Source: a virus. Taken from it: a DNA stretch of 64,000 nucleotides. Made by a program: the position numbers and the translations under genes. The notes under the pieces were generated by a model. That model was given only the letters and a program-made list of their open reading frames with translations. It ran no database searches and had not been told where the DNA came from. Each line of letters starts with the position of its first letter. Positions within the stretch are counted from its first letter, which is position 1. The stretch lies in the IMG/VR virus record IMGVR_UViG_3300035490_000050, positions 1 to 64,000 of that record; one strand, 5' to 3'. Positions 22,596-31,423 of this stretch are shown here, piece by piece.

Positions 22596-22880
22596 ATGGG
22601 ACGGCATAAAAAAGACCCTACGCCTACAATCGAAATGAAGCAGAGAGCGGCGGAGTGGAGACGCTTTCGGACAGATAATCTGTTGAGTCAAAAGAGGTTA
22701 AGTGAGGTAATAGAAATCTCCAGACGAACAATTCAGAACATCGAGGCGGCGCAGGAGTGCTCACCGCATCAGAGGGTTTTGGATGCTTTTGCGGCTTTGC
22801 AAGCACGGTACGAGCGCGAAGGAAAGAAAACCGGCAAACGTAAAACGAAGAAAAATCACCATGACGAAGGAGAGTTCTAA
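22596..22880 (+). CDS. XRE-type helix-turn-helix regulator
   Basis: 94 aa. Residues 22-58 (RRFRTDNLLSQKRLSEVIEI, then SRRTIQNIEA) match the XRE/Cro-CI helix-turn-helix, with the recognition helix at SRRTIQN. A basic tail (KKTGKRKTKKNHHDEG) follows. It probably represses or activates early promoters. It lies 1.7 kb before the terminase region and may set the early-to-late switch, but no operator was identified. AGAAAGGATGC precedes the ATG. Confidence 0.75.
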   Translation: MGRHKKDPTPTIEMKQRAAEWRRFRTDNLLSQKRLSEVIEISRRTIQNIEAAQECSPHQRVLDAFAALQARYEREGKKTGKRKTKKNHHDEGEF

Positions 22881-23344
22881 TGGCAGATGTAATGATTGAG
22901 GGTTTGAGCGGCAGCGAAGTGATCGAAGACATTTTAGCGCAAATCAAGCGCAAACTACAGACTTCATGCGATTTGCGAGAGGCTGATTCGTATGGTCAAG
23001 GATACTCAGGCGAGATAAAAATCAGCCTGAAACTGTACGGAATGGATGCTCTTCCTGCCGAATTCACGGTCGATATTAAGCCGAAAGAGTTGCCGCCAGT
23101 CTCGACTGAGACGACCATCGTAACGCCGCTGGAAATCCAAGAAAGCATCACAATCGAGCAGGAATTGGACCTTGAGGCTGTTCGTGAGCGCCTCCATGAG
23201 CCTGCACCGCTGCCACCCGTAAGCGAAGAAGAGGAAAACAGGATGCCGCAAAGACTCAAGAGAAAGTACACCAAGCGCACAGGTGTTCCAAGCCTTGAGA
23301 TGACTGCTGCTGGCGGAGCGGTAAGCCTAGACGAAGCATTCTAG
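22880..23344 (+). CDS. hypothetical protein, 154 aa
   Basis: ATG with GAAGGAG upstream. The centre is beta-rich, then a Pro/Glu linker and a basic tail (PQRLKRKYTKRTG). A seven-base-arm hairpin (TTCTAGC...GCTAGAA, 23339-23359) overlaps its stop codon. The following stretch 23345-23468 holds no gene. Confidence 0.5.
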   Translation: MADVMIEGLSGSEVIEDILAQIKRKLQTSCDLREADSYGQGYSGEIKISLKLYGMDALPAEFTVDIKPKELPPVSTETTIVTPLEIQESITIEQELDLEAVRERLHEPAPLPPVSEEEENRMPQRLKRKYTKRTGVPSLEMTAAGGAVSLDEAF

Positions 23345-23468
23345 CGCAGGTAGCTAGAAACTCTGCCGCTCCGTTAAGGTGTAAGCTCGACTCCCAGTTT
23401 GCAAGCCTTCGGCGACTCGCTGGCGCAATCGGGCAAGCGGCAGGATAAAGATTCATCGGGAGGGAACA

Positions 23469-23645
23469 ATGGAAGCGTTGAATGTAGGCGTGAAGTATTT
23501 GGTTTTGGTTGACCAAGACGTAGTTGGTCCTGACGGTGTTGCGGAAAAACTCAAAGAGGCGGGAATTGAAGCGGTAGTTTTGGGTATTCCTACACTTCGT
23601 GAAGTCATTCAGTTCTACGCAATACTTGATGGAACCGCAAAGTAG
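23469..23645 (+). CDS. hypothetical protein, 58 aa
   Basis: Found by eye. ATG at 23469 follows GGGAGGG after the ATTCATCGGGAG leader, which is repeated before the next gene at 23673. The product (MEALNVGVKYLVLVDQDVVG, then a helix and a strand AVVLGIPTL) reads like a small alpha/beta domain. No family was recognised. Confidence 0.55.
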   Translation: MEALNVGVKYLVLVDQDVVGPDGVAEKLKEAGIEAVVLGIPTLREVIQFYAILDGTAK

Positions 23646-23672
23646 TGATTCATCGGGAGAGGGAACGGAAGT

Positions 23673-24431
23673 ATGAGTGAACCATCTGCACGAGGGTCAA
23701 ACGGCGGGGTTGCTAGAGCCGCAAAGCTGACGAAAGAGCAGCGCAGCGCGATAGCGGTAATGGCGGCAAAAAAGCGATGGGCAAAGCCAAGAGAAATAAC
23801 AGAGCAAGAGCTAAAGGTTGGCATTGCCCAAATCTCGGATGGATTGAAAGAAGTATTAGTTTCAGCAGCCGCTCAAATCGCCCCACAAGCCGCTCCAGTA
23901 CCTCAACCTACGCCTATCTACATTCCTCCCCCTCCAGACCCTCCCAAGGCCGTCCAGAAGCGCAGGAAGCCTATGGTAAAGGAGTTTGGGCAGGCATATT
24001 CTCGCGCTGAAAAGCTGCTAGAAGAGGCTCTCAAGAAACGCTCAGATGCCGTCAAGATAATCATTGCCTGCAATGAAGACATTCCGATGTACGTGAATGT
24101 AATCAAGTCGCTTGGAGGTACGGTAGACCCACAGGCTATGAGAGCGGTTGATATAAGATCTCTCGACGGTGCATCCACTGCACAGAACATGAATTTTTAC
24201 CAACCTCCCCAATATCAGCAGCCTCAAACTATTCCATCCCAAGACGTTAACCCTATTGACCCCGCGCTCTACGCAACAAACTCCAACCCGTTACCTGGAC
24301 TATCCCCTGCAATAGCGAATGCCCCTGTAGTTCTCAACAAGCCTTTAGGAGGGGCAATAGACCTTGGTTACACGCCTGTTGATGAGGACGCAGGTCCAGG
24401 TTTGCCGAACATGGGCGGCGGCTGGGCGTAA
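23673..24431 (+). CDS. ARW-motif protein with Pro-rich linker, 252 aa
   Basis: ATG after GGGAGAGGG. Residues 8-37 (ARGSNGGVARAAKLTKEQRS, then AAKKRW) match a motif of unknown function (GG-ARA-LT-EQRS-IA-AA-RW) common in phage and plasmid proteins. A Pro-rich run (about 70-95) follows, then helix, then a Gln/Pro-rich and Gly-rich tail. It lies just before the late region. A DNA-packaging or regulatory adaptor is possible. Confidence 0.55.
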   Translation: MSEPSARGSNGGVARAAKLTKEQRSAIAVMAAKKRWAKPREITEQELKVGIAQISDGLKEVLVSAAAQIAPQAAPVPQPTPIYIPPPPDPPKAVQKRRKPMVKEFGQAYSRAEKLLEEALKKRSDAVKIIIACNEDIPMYVNVIKSLGGTVDPQAMRAVDIRSLDGASTAQNMNFYQPPQYQQPQTIPSQDVNPIDPALYATNSNPLPGLSPAIANAPVVLNKPLGGAIDLGYTPVDEDAGPGLPNMGGGWA

Positions 24432-24502
24432 GGAATAAATATTGTTTCTTTTTGCTCACCACAGATTCACAGAACTGATGTAGACTTTGAATCGAGGCGC
24501 TC

Positions 24503-25030
24503 ATGAGCCACGAAGAAAAAGAGATTTTGAAACGCCTGTTGCGGGAGTCCAAAGAGAACTCTGAGGAGATTGCCCGTATTCTCGAAATCATTAGAAAGAT
24601 TGAGCGCGAAGTGCGCCCACACCCTCAACCCCTCACCGCTTCCATCGCAGTCCAATTCTCAGGAGAATCTTCCATGCCGAACAATGCATTGACTTTGAAC
24701 GTAGGACAAACTTCTCAGGCGTCCATCTTGCCGCTTTTGGCCGATGGCGTTACTCCTTCGGGCGGCACACTCTCTGCTGTCTCGTATGTGTTTGCCGATC
24801 CTTCGGCAACGGTAGTTCTAAACGCGGATGGCTTGACCGCTACCGTGACCGGCGTAGCTCCATCCGTGGGCGCAGTGACCGGCACGGCGACTGCCACGGT
24901 GACGGATACCGATCAGGCAGTCTTCACGTTCTCTCAGGCTTTCACAGTGACCACGCTTGCGGTGACGCCTCCGCCTCCAGCGCAGTTGACGCAGAGCATC
25001 GCTGTCCAGTTCACAACTCCAACCCCATAA
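24503..25030 (+). CDS. coiled-coil plus Ig-like virion-type protein
   Basis: 175 aa. A charged N-terminal coiled coil (KEILKRLLRESKENSEEIAR, about 6-25) is followed by a beta-rich bacterial Ig-like region (ADGVTPSGGTLSAVSYVFAD and ATVTGVAPSVGAVTGTATAT). The family is typical of surface-exposed phage or secreted proteins. It ends with a Pro-rich linker and a short strand that repeats the QSIAVQF motif from earlier in the chain. A strong hairpin terminator follows at 25050. It could be a minor capsid or decoration protein. Confidence 0.6.
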   Translation: MSHEEKEILKRLLRESKENSEEIARILEIIRKIEREVRPHPQPLTASIAVQFSGESSMPNNALTLNVGQTSQASILPLLADGVTPSGGTLSAVSYVFADPSATVVLNADGLTATVTGVAPSVGAVTGTATATVTDTDQAVFTFSQAFTVTTLAVTPPPPAQLTQSIAVQFTTPTP

Positions 25031-25049
25031 CCTGTTTCTCGCATGACGA

Positions 25050-25080
25050 CCGCCCTTGACAATTTACCTGTTGAGGGCGG
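25050..25080 (+). terminator. hairpin, likely terminator
   Basis: A 12-base stem (CCGCCCTTGACA / TGTTGAGGGCGG, two wobble pairs, seven-base loop) lies 20 bases after the stop of the Ig-like gene, followed by a T-rich GTGTGTTTGTGG. The TTGACA in its left arm could also act as a -35 box, but no good -10 follows. Confidence 0.6.
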
Positions 25081-25115
25081 GTGTGTTTGTGGTATATCTG
25101 TTGAGGAGAGGGAAC

Positions 25116-25286
25116 ATGACGCCAGAGGACAAGAAAAAAGAATGTGATCGCATCTGCGGACCTTATTTTAGCGAGAAATCACGCAAAGAGGGGCTACATG
25201 AGACAAAATCTCTGGACTTGGACGCTGCCGATACCTGTCCGATTCTGAGGGATTTATGGCTAACGAAGAAAAGGGTCTATGTATGA
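25116..25286 (+). CDS. hypothetical protein, 56 aa
   Basis: ATG after GAGAGGG. Charged N-terminal half with two Cys pairs spaced CDRICGPY and CPILRD. It overlaps the next gene as ATGA. The function is unknown. Confidence 0.5.
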   Translation: MTPEDKKKECDRICGPYFSEKSRKEGLHETKSLDLDAADTCPILRDLWLTKKRVYV

Positions 25287-25666
25287 CCAAAGAGCAAAAC
25301 GACCGTCTTGTGGTAGCATGGGAGTTGATTGCAAAGTCTTTAGAGGGTCTGCATGAAGAAGTCAGAAAAGCAGGAAAACGATATTGGCCCGAACCAGGAC
25401 AGCAAAGAGAGTCCGTCCTCACGCGGGTTGAAACCGAAGAGGATAGAGCAAAGAAAAACCTTGGACTCGCAGACGAGTCAATCTCAATTAACGAGTGGCT
25501 CGACATTGGAGACCCCGAATCCGAATCCTATATTGGAGAGCGCACAGCACAATGGTTGCGAGATCACCCCAAAGAAAGCAAGGAAGTCAAAGTCGTTGAT
25601 GCCGGTGCCGAAGAATCTGGAAAGCAGGACTCTCCAAGCCCTAAAAAGACTAAAAGTAAAGCCTGA
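25283..25666 (+). CDS. hypothetical protein, 127 aa
   Basis: ATG at 25283 overlaps the previous stop and has AAAAGGG upstream. Helical, charged, ending with a Lys/Ser-rich tail (SPSPKKTKSK). From 25353 a second frame is also open over the same bases (the small terminase-like gene), so a long overlap is possible. The function is unknown. Confidence 0.5.
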   Translation: MTKEQNDRLVVAWELIAKSLEGLHEEVRKAGKRYWPEPGQQRESVLTRVETEEDRAKKNLGLADESISINEWLDIGDPESESYIGERTAQWLRDHPKESKEVKVVDAGAEESGKQDSPSPKKTKSKA

Positions 25667-26246
25667 ATCTCTCATAGCGTCTCCCCCACTCACTCCGATG
25701 TTGAAAACGACCGTCAAGGGTGGCTTAAAGGCTGCTCTTGACGCGATGCGTTTTGCGACGGATGATACAGAGATTAAGGCGTTCTTAAAGGTTTACGATA
25801 AGGTTCCTATAGGCGACAGGGAATGTTTGTCATGGGAAGCGATGTCCATAGCCGCAAAGGTAAACATAAAGCATCTTCTAGGAGCAATCCAGTTGGCTGT
25901 ACAGACCCACTGCTGGAACCGGAGCAGGTTTATTGCGGTATCCAACCATCCCGACGTAACGAAATCAAGAGTAAAATATGCGAAGATGGCTGGAGGGGAG
26001 AAGGACAGGACAGCGTTGGATATTGCGCTAGGAATCATGCAATCTCCGAAGGGACCGACATTCATTGGCACGCAGCAGGTAGCCGTGTTTCGTGGTGGTG
26101 GGCAAGGTAAAGCTAAAGATGAGGACGATGGGAAGACAGTCGATGCGGAGTATACAACCAACAATGATTTTGACGACCTCTTCCCACCTCCAACCGATAT
26201 TCAAGATAAGCTAATTCCGATCAGACAGAGACTATTGGAGGGGTAA
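25353..26246 (+). CDS. small terminase-subunit-like protein
   Basis: The conserved part, residues about 105-250 in this frame (KTTVKGGLKAALDAMRFATD, LSWEAMSIAAKVNIKHLLGA, GEKDRTALDIALGIMQSPKG), resembles phage proteins found directly before large terminase genes, so it is probably the DNA-recognition subunit. Two starts are possible. ATG 25353 has AGAGGG upstream but forces a 314-base overlap with the previous gene. ATG 25599 has only a distant AAGGAAG and gives 215 aa. The extra N-terminus is low in complexity and rich in Ser/Thr/Gln/Lys, like a by-product of the overlap. Confidence 0.6.
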   Translation: MKKSEKQENDIGPNQDSKESPSSRGLKPKRIEQRKTLDSQTSQSQLTSGSTLETPNPNPILESAQHNGCEITPKKARKSKSLMPVPKNLESRTLQALKRLKVKPESLIASPPLTPMLKTTVKGGLKAALDAMRFATDDTEIKAFLKVYDKVPIGDRECLSWEAMSIAAKVNIKHLLGAIQLAVQTHCWNRSRFIAVSNHPDVTKSRVKYAKMAGGEKDRTALDIALGIMQSPKGPTFIGTQQVAVFRGGGQGKAKDEDDGKTVDAEYTTNNDFDDLFPPPTDIQDKLIPIRQRLLEG

Positions 26247-26492
26247 TTGATCCGATTTATAGACCTTGGCAAACAGATAGCGCAGGACAAGGACGATCCT
26301 GACTGGCCGCGAGAGTTCGCGTTATATGACACACTACAGGCTTCATTCCTATGCTTTGGTGGTCAACAGGTCTTTGATAGCCAAAAAGATTTACTCGAAA
26401 ATATGGACGACAACGACCAATCTTACATGAAAAAGGTCTTGAGCGTTCTTCCTGAGTGGGTTCCGAAGGCTAACGGGACGATGGTTAGGTAG
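26247..26492 (+). CDS. conserved-type phage protein, TTG start, 81 aa
   Basis: A TTG at 26247 directly after the stop of the terminase-like gene has GGAGGGG in front, which decides the start. The product begins MIRFIDLGKQIAQDKDDPDW and continues REFALYDTL, like unknown phage proteins that I recall from terminase regions. No domain is assigned. Confidence 0.55.
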   Translation: MIRFIDLGKQIAQDKDDPDWPREFALYDTLQASFLCFGGQQVFDSQKDLLENMDDNDQSYMKKVLSVLPEWVPKANGTMVR

Positions 26493-26496
26493 ACTT

Positions 26497-28647
26497 ATGT
26501 ATAGCCCAAAGATCATCGAACAAAATCTAAACTTTTTTGCCGCAAAAGAAGGGTGGATGCCGACCCATCACACCTTCAATGAAGTTGTAGAGTTCACGAA
26601 TTACATTAAGTCTATAACCACCCTAGCAAGCAATTCCAAAGGCGCATGGATCGATAAGGTAGCTCCCCTCACCGACAAGAGACGTGCGGAGATACGACGC
26701 TGGATATTGAATGAGCAGGTACTCTGCTCTCTCTCTTACCACTACTGGCGTGATAATTACGCTTATTGCGTTGACGAAGGTGGGCAGATTAAGAAGTTCA
26801 AAAATAGGAGATCGCAAGACGTTTTCGATTCGATTGTTGCTGAGTTAGAAGAGAAACAGGCGGGTATACAGATTTTATGTCTGAAAGCCCGCCAAATCGG
26901 GATCACGTCTCTCGTAGCTTTGTACTTCATGCACAGGATGCTTTTTGTACCTAACGTCTTAGCTGTTATGGCGTCCGTACAAAAGGAAAAGTCAGAAGAG
27001 ATTGAGGTAAAACTAAACACAGCATACGACATGTGTCCGTTTTGGTTGATTCCTCCAAGGACTCCGAAGAGAGGATTTTCAAACGGATCACGTCTCAATA
27101 TTGAATCCGGTATGCAGCCGAAAGGTATTGCACAAGGAAAGAGTCCTACCTTAATCCACATCTCAGAGCTTTCTCTTATCCCTAATCCTCACAACACTAT
27201 TGAGGAAGGATTGCTACCTGCTACTCACCCGACGAAAAACCTATTTATGGTATTCGAGAGTACAGGATCGGGAAACGTTGGATGGTTTGCTGATTTCTGG
27301 AGATCGCAGAAAGAAAAGTGGCCTCTAAATACAGGAAGAATGTGCCCTATATTCCTATCGTGGCCTCTAGCAACCGATCTTTATCCTGAAGCTGATTGGA
27401 TGAGGCAGCACCCTGTCCCGGCAGGATTCTATGAGAGACGCCTAGACGCAACGAAGGCTCATATAACACGCTGCGAGTCGTACATTAGAAACACCCCATA
27501 TCTAGCCAAAGTTGTAGGTTCGGATTATCGTGTTCCAATCGAACAGCAGTATTGGTGGGAAATTGAGTATGCTCAGGCAAAGGAAAGACATTCATTACAG
27601 CAGCACGCTGCACGTTTACCTGCCGATGACTTTGAGGCTTTAACCGGAGTACATGATAGTGTCTTTGACCAAGAGACAATCATGGAACTGGAAGACGATA
27701 TTTACGAGATTAAGAGTGATGGGAAAAAGGTCCGCAAAGAACCATTCCACGCCTATGCGATCACAGGACATTCCATTTTAGAAGAGTTCGATCCAAGTGA
27801 ATCTCAAATAGACTACAGCAAAGAAGTCATTCACTTAACCCATAAATCAAATCGAGATGAACGATACGATTGGGAACTTGTTCCTTTGCTTCCGATAGAC
27901 GAAGAAACCGAAAGCTATACATTCGACAGGCTTCTTGTTTATGAGCCTCCGCAAAGAGGAGCTTTGTATAGCTGTGGAGTCGATACTGCGCACGGTCTAG
28001 GTCACGAGGATGAGGATAGATTCTGCGCATCCATGACAAGAGTTTCAAGCGGATCGGGTTGCGATTTTCAAGCCGCAGAGCTTACATCTTTGAGATTCAG
28101 CCCCGCGCAAGCAGTTCCTTTCCTAGCGGCTATGGCGACGTGGTACGGACAAGTATCTGGACATTATAGGGGAGTGAAGTTCTCAATCGAACAGGTCGAA
28201 GGACCAGGAGATACCTGCCAGAACCAATTAAAGATTATGGGTTTCAACTGGCACCATACTCCAGGAAGGCTAGATGGTAAGAAAGTAAAGGACGAAAACA
28301 AGCATCGGGAAGGATGGTATTCCAACAAAGTCACTGTACCTATTTTGATGGATCGATTTATTGAGGCTGTAAATGGAGGTTGGTACGTTCCTTACTCCAA
28401 GTGGCTGATAGAGGAGTTGAAGACTCTTGAGCGCCATACGAAAGACGGCGGAAGAGACGTTATGACGCACCAAAAGAACAAGCATGACGACAGGATACGT
28501 GCTGCTGCACAGAGCTATTTGAACTGCCATACTTACGATGATCTATCCGCACGGTCGCAAAAGAGGTACAATGTTCCAAGCAAGAAGAAAACAGACCCCA
28601 ATAAGGGTAGGTGTATGTCGAACACATTCTCAGTTGGAGATTGGTAG
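26497..28647 (+). CDS. terminase large subunit
   Basis: 716 aa, longer than many. The packaging ATPase has a variant Walker A, KARQIGIT (130-137), a Walker B-like strand LIHISE (219-224), and the coupling motif ESTGSG (254-259). The C-terminal nuclease begins with CGVDTAHG (493-500, first catalytic Asp), then SIEQVEG (563-569), and HDDR (663-666) near the end, giving three acidic clusters of the RNase H-like fold. It cuts phage DNA and drives packaging into the head together with the portal (31499). The ending (SKKKTDPNKG) is basic. Confidence 0.9.
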   Translation: MYSPKIIEQNLNFFAAKEGWMPTHHTFNEVVEFTNYIKSITTLASNSKGAWIDKVAPLTDKRRAEIRRWILNEQVLCSLSYHYWRDNYAYCVDEGGQIKKFKNRRSQDVFDSIVAELEEKQAGIQILCLKARQIGITSLVALYFMHRMLFVPNVLAVMASVQKEKSEEIEVKLNTAYDMCPFWLIPPRTPKRGFSNGSRLNIESGMQPKGIAQGKSPTLIHISELSLIPNPHNTIEEGLLPATHPTKNLFMVFESTGSGNVGWFADFWRSQKEKWPLNTGRMCPIFLSWPLATDLYPEADWMRQHPVPAGFYERRLDATKAHITRCESYIRNTPYLAKVVGSDYRVPIEQQYWWEIEYAQAKERHSLQQHAARLPADDFEALTGVHDSVFDQETIMELEDDIYEIKSDGKKVRKEPFHAYAITGHSILEEFDPSESQIDYSKEVIHLTHKSNRDERYDWELVPLLPIDEETESYTFDRLLVYEPPQRGALYSCGVDTAHGLGHEDEDRFCASMTRVSSGSGCDFQAAELTSLRFSPAQAVPFLAAMATWYGQVSGHYRGVKFSIEQVEGPGDTCQNQLKIMGFNWHHTPGRLDGKKVKDENKHREGWYSNKVTVPILMDRFIEAVNGGWYVPYSKWLIEELKTLERHTKDGGRDVMTHQKNKHDDRIRAAAQSYLNCHTYDDLSARSQKRYNVPSKKKTDPNKGRCMSNTFSVGDW

Positions 28648-28660
28648 ACGGGAGAGGGCA

Positions 28661-28927
28661 ATGAACCACGACGTATTGATGGCCGTTTTTATGCTTGTTA
28701 CGATCCCACCTTTGTTAGTTATCATGTGGTGGAGTAGAAAAGGACTACAGGGAATAGATTGGGAGCATCGGTTTGAGGTCAGGGAAAGGTTGCTTATGGC
28801 AAGACTTCCTCATGCTATCACCCTATGGCGTAACTTATTGGAGGCGTTTCGTGACAATAAGCCGGAAGAAGAAAAGAAGAAGTGTGCAAAACAGGTTTAC
28901 GACTACATCGAACTCATGACAAAATAA
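28661..28927 (+). CDS. small membrane-anchored protein, 88 aa
   Basis: ATG after GGGAGAGGG. The N-terminal 25 residues (VLMAVFMLVTIPPLLVIMWW) form one hydrophobic helix, followed by a charged, helical, Lys-rich part. It could be a membrane-tethered packaging or injection accessory. No family was recognised. Confidence 0.5.
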   Translation: MNHDVLMAVFMLVTIPPLLVIMWWSRKGLQGIDWEHRFEVRERLLMARLPHAITLWRNLLEAFRDNKPEEEKKKCAKQVYDYIELMTK

Positions 28928-28939
28928 CGGGAGGGGAAA

Positions 28940-29209
28940 ATGGGCATAATCAAGTGGTTTAACGACAGGTGGAACAAGCCAGAGGAAGCGGCGCAGGAGG
29001 CTCCAAAGGTTGAACCTGAGCCTGTTTTGAGCGACTTTGACCGCGTAAAGAACTACTTTGCATCTGGCGGCAAAATTGTAGACCTAACGAACAGGCCGCG
29101 CATCGAAGGAGACGGTTTTGCTCCAGATCACGAACTCCTGACGCCTTTTAATCGGGCGCATGAAGGAACGAAGGCTGGACTGAACTCTCTGGTGAGAGGT
29201 AAGAGATGA
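28940..29209 (+). CDS. hypothetical protein, 89 aa
   Basis: ATG after GGGAGGGG. The first 15 residues are basic and aromatic (GIIKWFNDRWNK). A Glu/Pro-rich linker follows, then a mixed region. The function is unknown. Confidence 0.5.
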   Translation: MGIIKWFNDRWNKPEEAAQEAPKVEPEPVLSDFDRVKNYFASGGKIVDLTNRPRIEGDGFAPDHELLTPFNRAHEGTKAGLNSLVRGKR

Positions 29210-29415
29210 GTGATAGAGCAAAAGCCTTCATAGTCGTCTTAGATTCTGACCTAAGCGAAGAGGAATCTGAAACAACACGTCAAGCACTGCTTCATTTTCG
29301 CGGTGTTATAAACGTTAAACCTCACATTCACGATATTGCCGATGTGATCGCACAGGACCGAGCGAAATACAAACTTTCCACCGCGATATACGAATTTCTA
29401 AGGGACTGGAAATGA
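29206..29415 (+). CDS. conserved-type phage protein, 69 aa
   Basis: ATG overlaps the previous stop as ATGA. The pattern FIVVLDSDLSEEESETTRQA, then LLHFRGVINVKP, and a final helix resembles a very common small phage and plasmid protein of unknown role. A ferredoxin-like alpha/beta fold is plausible. Confidence 0.55.
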   Translation: MSDRAKAFIVVLDSDLSEEESETTRQALLHFRGVINVKPHIHDIADVIAQDRAKYKLSTAIYEFLRDWK

Positions 29416-30104
29416 AGTTTCTCAAACTTACCAAGCGCCTAAACGAGCACGAGAACTGCGTATGCTTATGGACTAGGTGGTTTACAGTTATTTGGGACCG
29501 TGGCTCTATCCAGTGCCGTGGAACTGATGAATTTGAGTTGGTGATAAAGTATCGCGCTTGGGGTCCGGTTCTGTACTGGGGCAATAGGGACATTGAGAAG
29601 CTAGGCGAACGTTCCAAGTTCGACAGGCTCCAGTGGACAAAGATTCAACCTCGTTACGCCGAACTCAGGAAGCGCAGGATAGATGAGAGAGATTATTATG
29701 AGCGCAAGGAACAGGATGTAAGGCTAGGAAAAAGGAAGAATCCTGCGGACATGGATTACAAAGAACGGCATGAGGCCACAATGGAAGCCGTCAGGAAAAT
29801 GAAATTTACGGACAACTTTATGCATTTAATGACCACTCCTGTCGCTAAACTGGCATTGGAGCGTGGGGAAGTAGTCGAGGATATTGACTTCGACGGTACG
29901 CATACAGGAAAGTTTTTGACGCAGGAATGGTTTGATAAAGACAAACAGAAATACGTTCCTGTCGGCCTTCCGAATGGTGGTATTCTAGGGTTCAAGCGTT
30001 CGGAGACGGGCGAAGGATACGGGACAATAAACGTTCCCGGAGCGGAGTTGAGGCAGGTTTCTAGCGGTCAAATGGACAGGATGAAATTGGAGGATGGGAA
30101 ATGA
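29412..30104 (+). CDS. hypothetical protein, 230 aa
   Basis: ATG at 29412 overlaps the previous stop. The N-terminal domain (residues 15-60) is Trp and Cys-rich (CVCLWTRWFTVIWDRGSIQC), then strongly charged helices (RKRRIDERDYYERKEQDVRL) up to 120. It may be a scaffold or assembly factor in the packaging region. No family was recognised. Confidence 0.55.
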   Translation: MKFLKLTKRLNEHENCVCLWTRWFTVIWDRGSIQCRGTDEFELVIKYRAWGPVLYWGNRDIEKLGERSKFDRLQWTKIQPRYAELRKRRIDERDYYERKEQDVRLGKRKNPADMDYKERHEATMEAVRKMKFTDNFMHLMTTPVAKLALERGEVVEDIDFDGTHTGKFLTQEWFDKDKQKYVPVGLPNGGILGFKRSETGEGYGTINVPGAELRQVSSGQMDRMKLEDGK

Positions 30105-30589
30105 TTACCAAAGACACTGAATTGATGACACCGGAGCAACGCGACGCGGTAGAACGCGCCAGAAAAAACGCACCGCCAATCGAGATTTTCGTGGAGATAG
30201 CGAAATCTATTCATCAAACCATTCCAAATGTAGATGATAGACCGGGATGGAGACATGGCGCAACGAGGATGATCACACGTATCGGGGGAGTAAATGCTTA
30301 TGAAATCGAAGACGGCTTAGCTCCTTCCGATCTTAACCTTTCCAAGATTGACTACATTGTGTTCTATCGCCAAGCAGTAAAGAATAAACACACTGGAGAG
30401 GTAAAATACTTTGCCACTTGGGTTCCTTTTGGATCAGTGTCAGAGGTTCACCACGGTCAAACGATTGAAATAAAAGGTGACGGAATCTCTATTGAGTGGG
30501 ACCGTGAGGACGTGGAAGAAAAAGCGAGAGAATCGTTTCTTAAGCTGCAAGAGATGTGCGAGGAGTTCTACAACCGGGAGGATGTGTGA
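30101..30589 (+). CDS. hypothetical protein, 162 aa
   Basis: ATG overlaps the previous stop. Beta-rich centre (SKIDYIVFYRQAVKNKHTGE, then VKYFATWVPFG) and charged ends. No family was recognised. Confidence 0.5.
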   Translation: MITKDTELMTPEQRDAVERARKNAPPIEIFVEIAKSIHQTIPNVDDRPGWRHGATRMITRIGGVNAYEIEDGLAPSDLNLSKIDYIVFYRQAVKNKHTGEVKYFATWVPFGSVSEVHHGQTIEIKGDGISIEWDREDVEEKARESFLKLQEMCEEFYNREDV

Positions 30590-31419
30590 GCGCACAGGAA
30601 AATAGAATAGAGGTATTGCAAACTGAACTTGCCGCTCTTAAGCAGCAGCGCAAGGAAAAGGCTATTGCCGCCAAGAGATCGAAAAAGTGGGTGAGCGTCA
30701 AAAAGAGAATGCCAGGGGATGATGATCCATGGGACTGGATTGACAGCATAAAGGCGGCTGTTCTCATCTGGAGGAATGGTCACGTAGAGCATGGATGTTA
30801 CGATAAAGAAAATAAAAGATGGTACGAGGATGATGGAACGTATTGTTATATTTGGGCAAAAGAGACAACTGAAGGAATCACACATTGGATGGATCAACAT
30901 TGGCGTACCGCAGATTGCTGGTATCCCCCATACGGACCAGGAATAGTCAACCGTATCGTATATATATGGAGAAGGTTTACCCAAGGAGTATCAGATACGG
31001 CGCACGACATGAGGCCGAAATCGTGGAGCATGGGAAAAGCTCAACTAGATAAAAAAGTGGTATTTTACAAGGACGCATCAGGAAAGATTATGAGCGGTAT
31101 GCCTGAGAATCTTCCTGCGCCGCGAGGATACGAAAAGATTATCTGCAATTCCGCACATGAAGCGGAGAGGTTGTCGGAACTTCAAAGGCGACAGGAAAGG
31201 GTTGAGCATCGACGCCAGCAGGAACAAAGAGGGGCGATTGAAGCCGAGTTCATCGGCCAGATCAGGAGCGACCGTAGGACTTTGATGGCAAATGCCAGAG
31301 ATAACAAAAACAGGGATTTCCTGCGCAGGGCTGAGGAAATGAGCGAGGGTAGGAAAAACCCAACAGCGTATGAGAGGGAAAGCTACCTCCACGCAGAAGC
31401 CTACGAAAAAGGGCACTAG
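30586..31419 (+). CDS. DUF551-like domain protein, 277 aa
   Basis: GTG at 30586 overlaps the previous stop (GTGA), with GGGAGG upstream. An N-terminal coiled coil (ENRIEVLQTELAALKQQRKE) is followed by WVSVKKRMP near 35, then ITHWM near 100. The first and last of these are the hallmarks of the small DUF551 domain found in phage proteins. A helical, Arg-rich C-terminal half follows. The function is unknown; it may be involved in assembly. A possible promoter and the portal leader lie right after it. Confidence 0.6.
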   Translation: MSAQENRIEVLQTELAALKQQRKEKAIAAKRSKKWVSVKKRMPGDDDPWDWIDSIKAAVLIWRNGHVEHGCYDKENKRWYEDDGTYCYIWAKETTEGITHWMDQHWRTADCWYPPYGPGIVNRIVYIWRRFTQGVSDTAHDMRPKSWSMGKAQLDKKVVFYKDASGKIMSGMPENLPAPRGYEKIICNSAHEAERLSELQRRQERVEHRRQQEQRGAIEAEFIGQIRSDRRTLMANARDNKNRDFLRRAEEMSEGRKNPTAYERESYLHAEAYEKGH

Positions 31420-31423
31420 ACGG

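Noticed and set aside
23345-23468. possible tRNA near CTCGACTCCC
   Set aside because: The T-loop lacks the usual TTC, and no T-stem or acceptor pairing could be drawn; the stretch holds only short hairpins.
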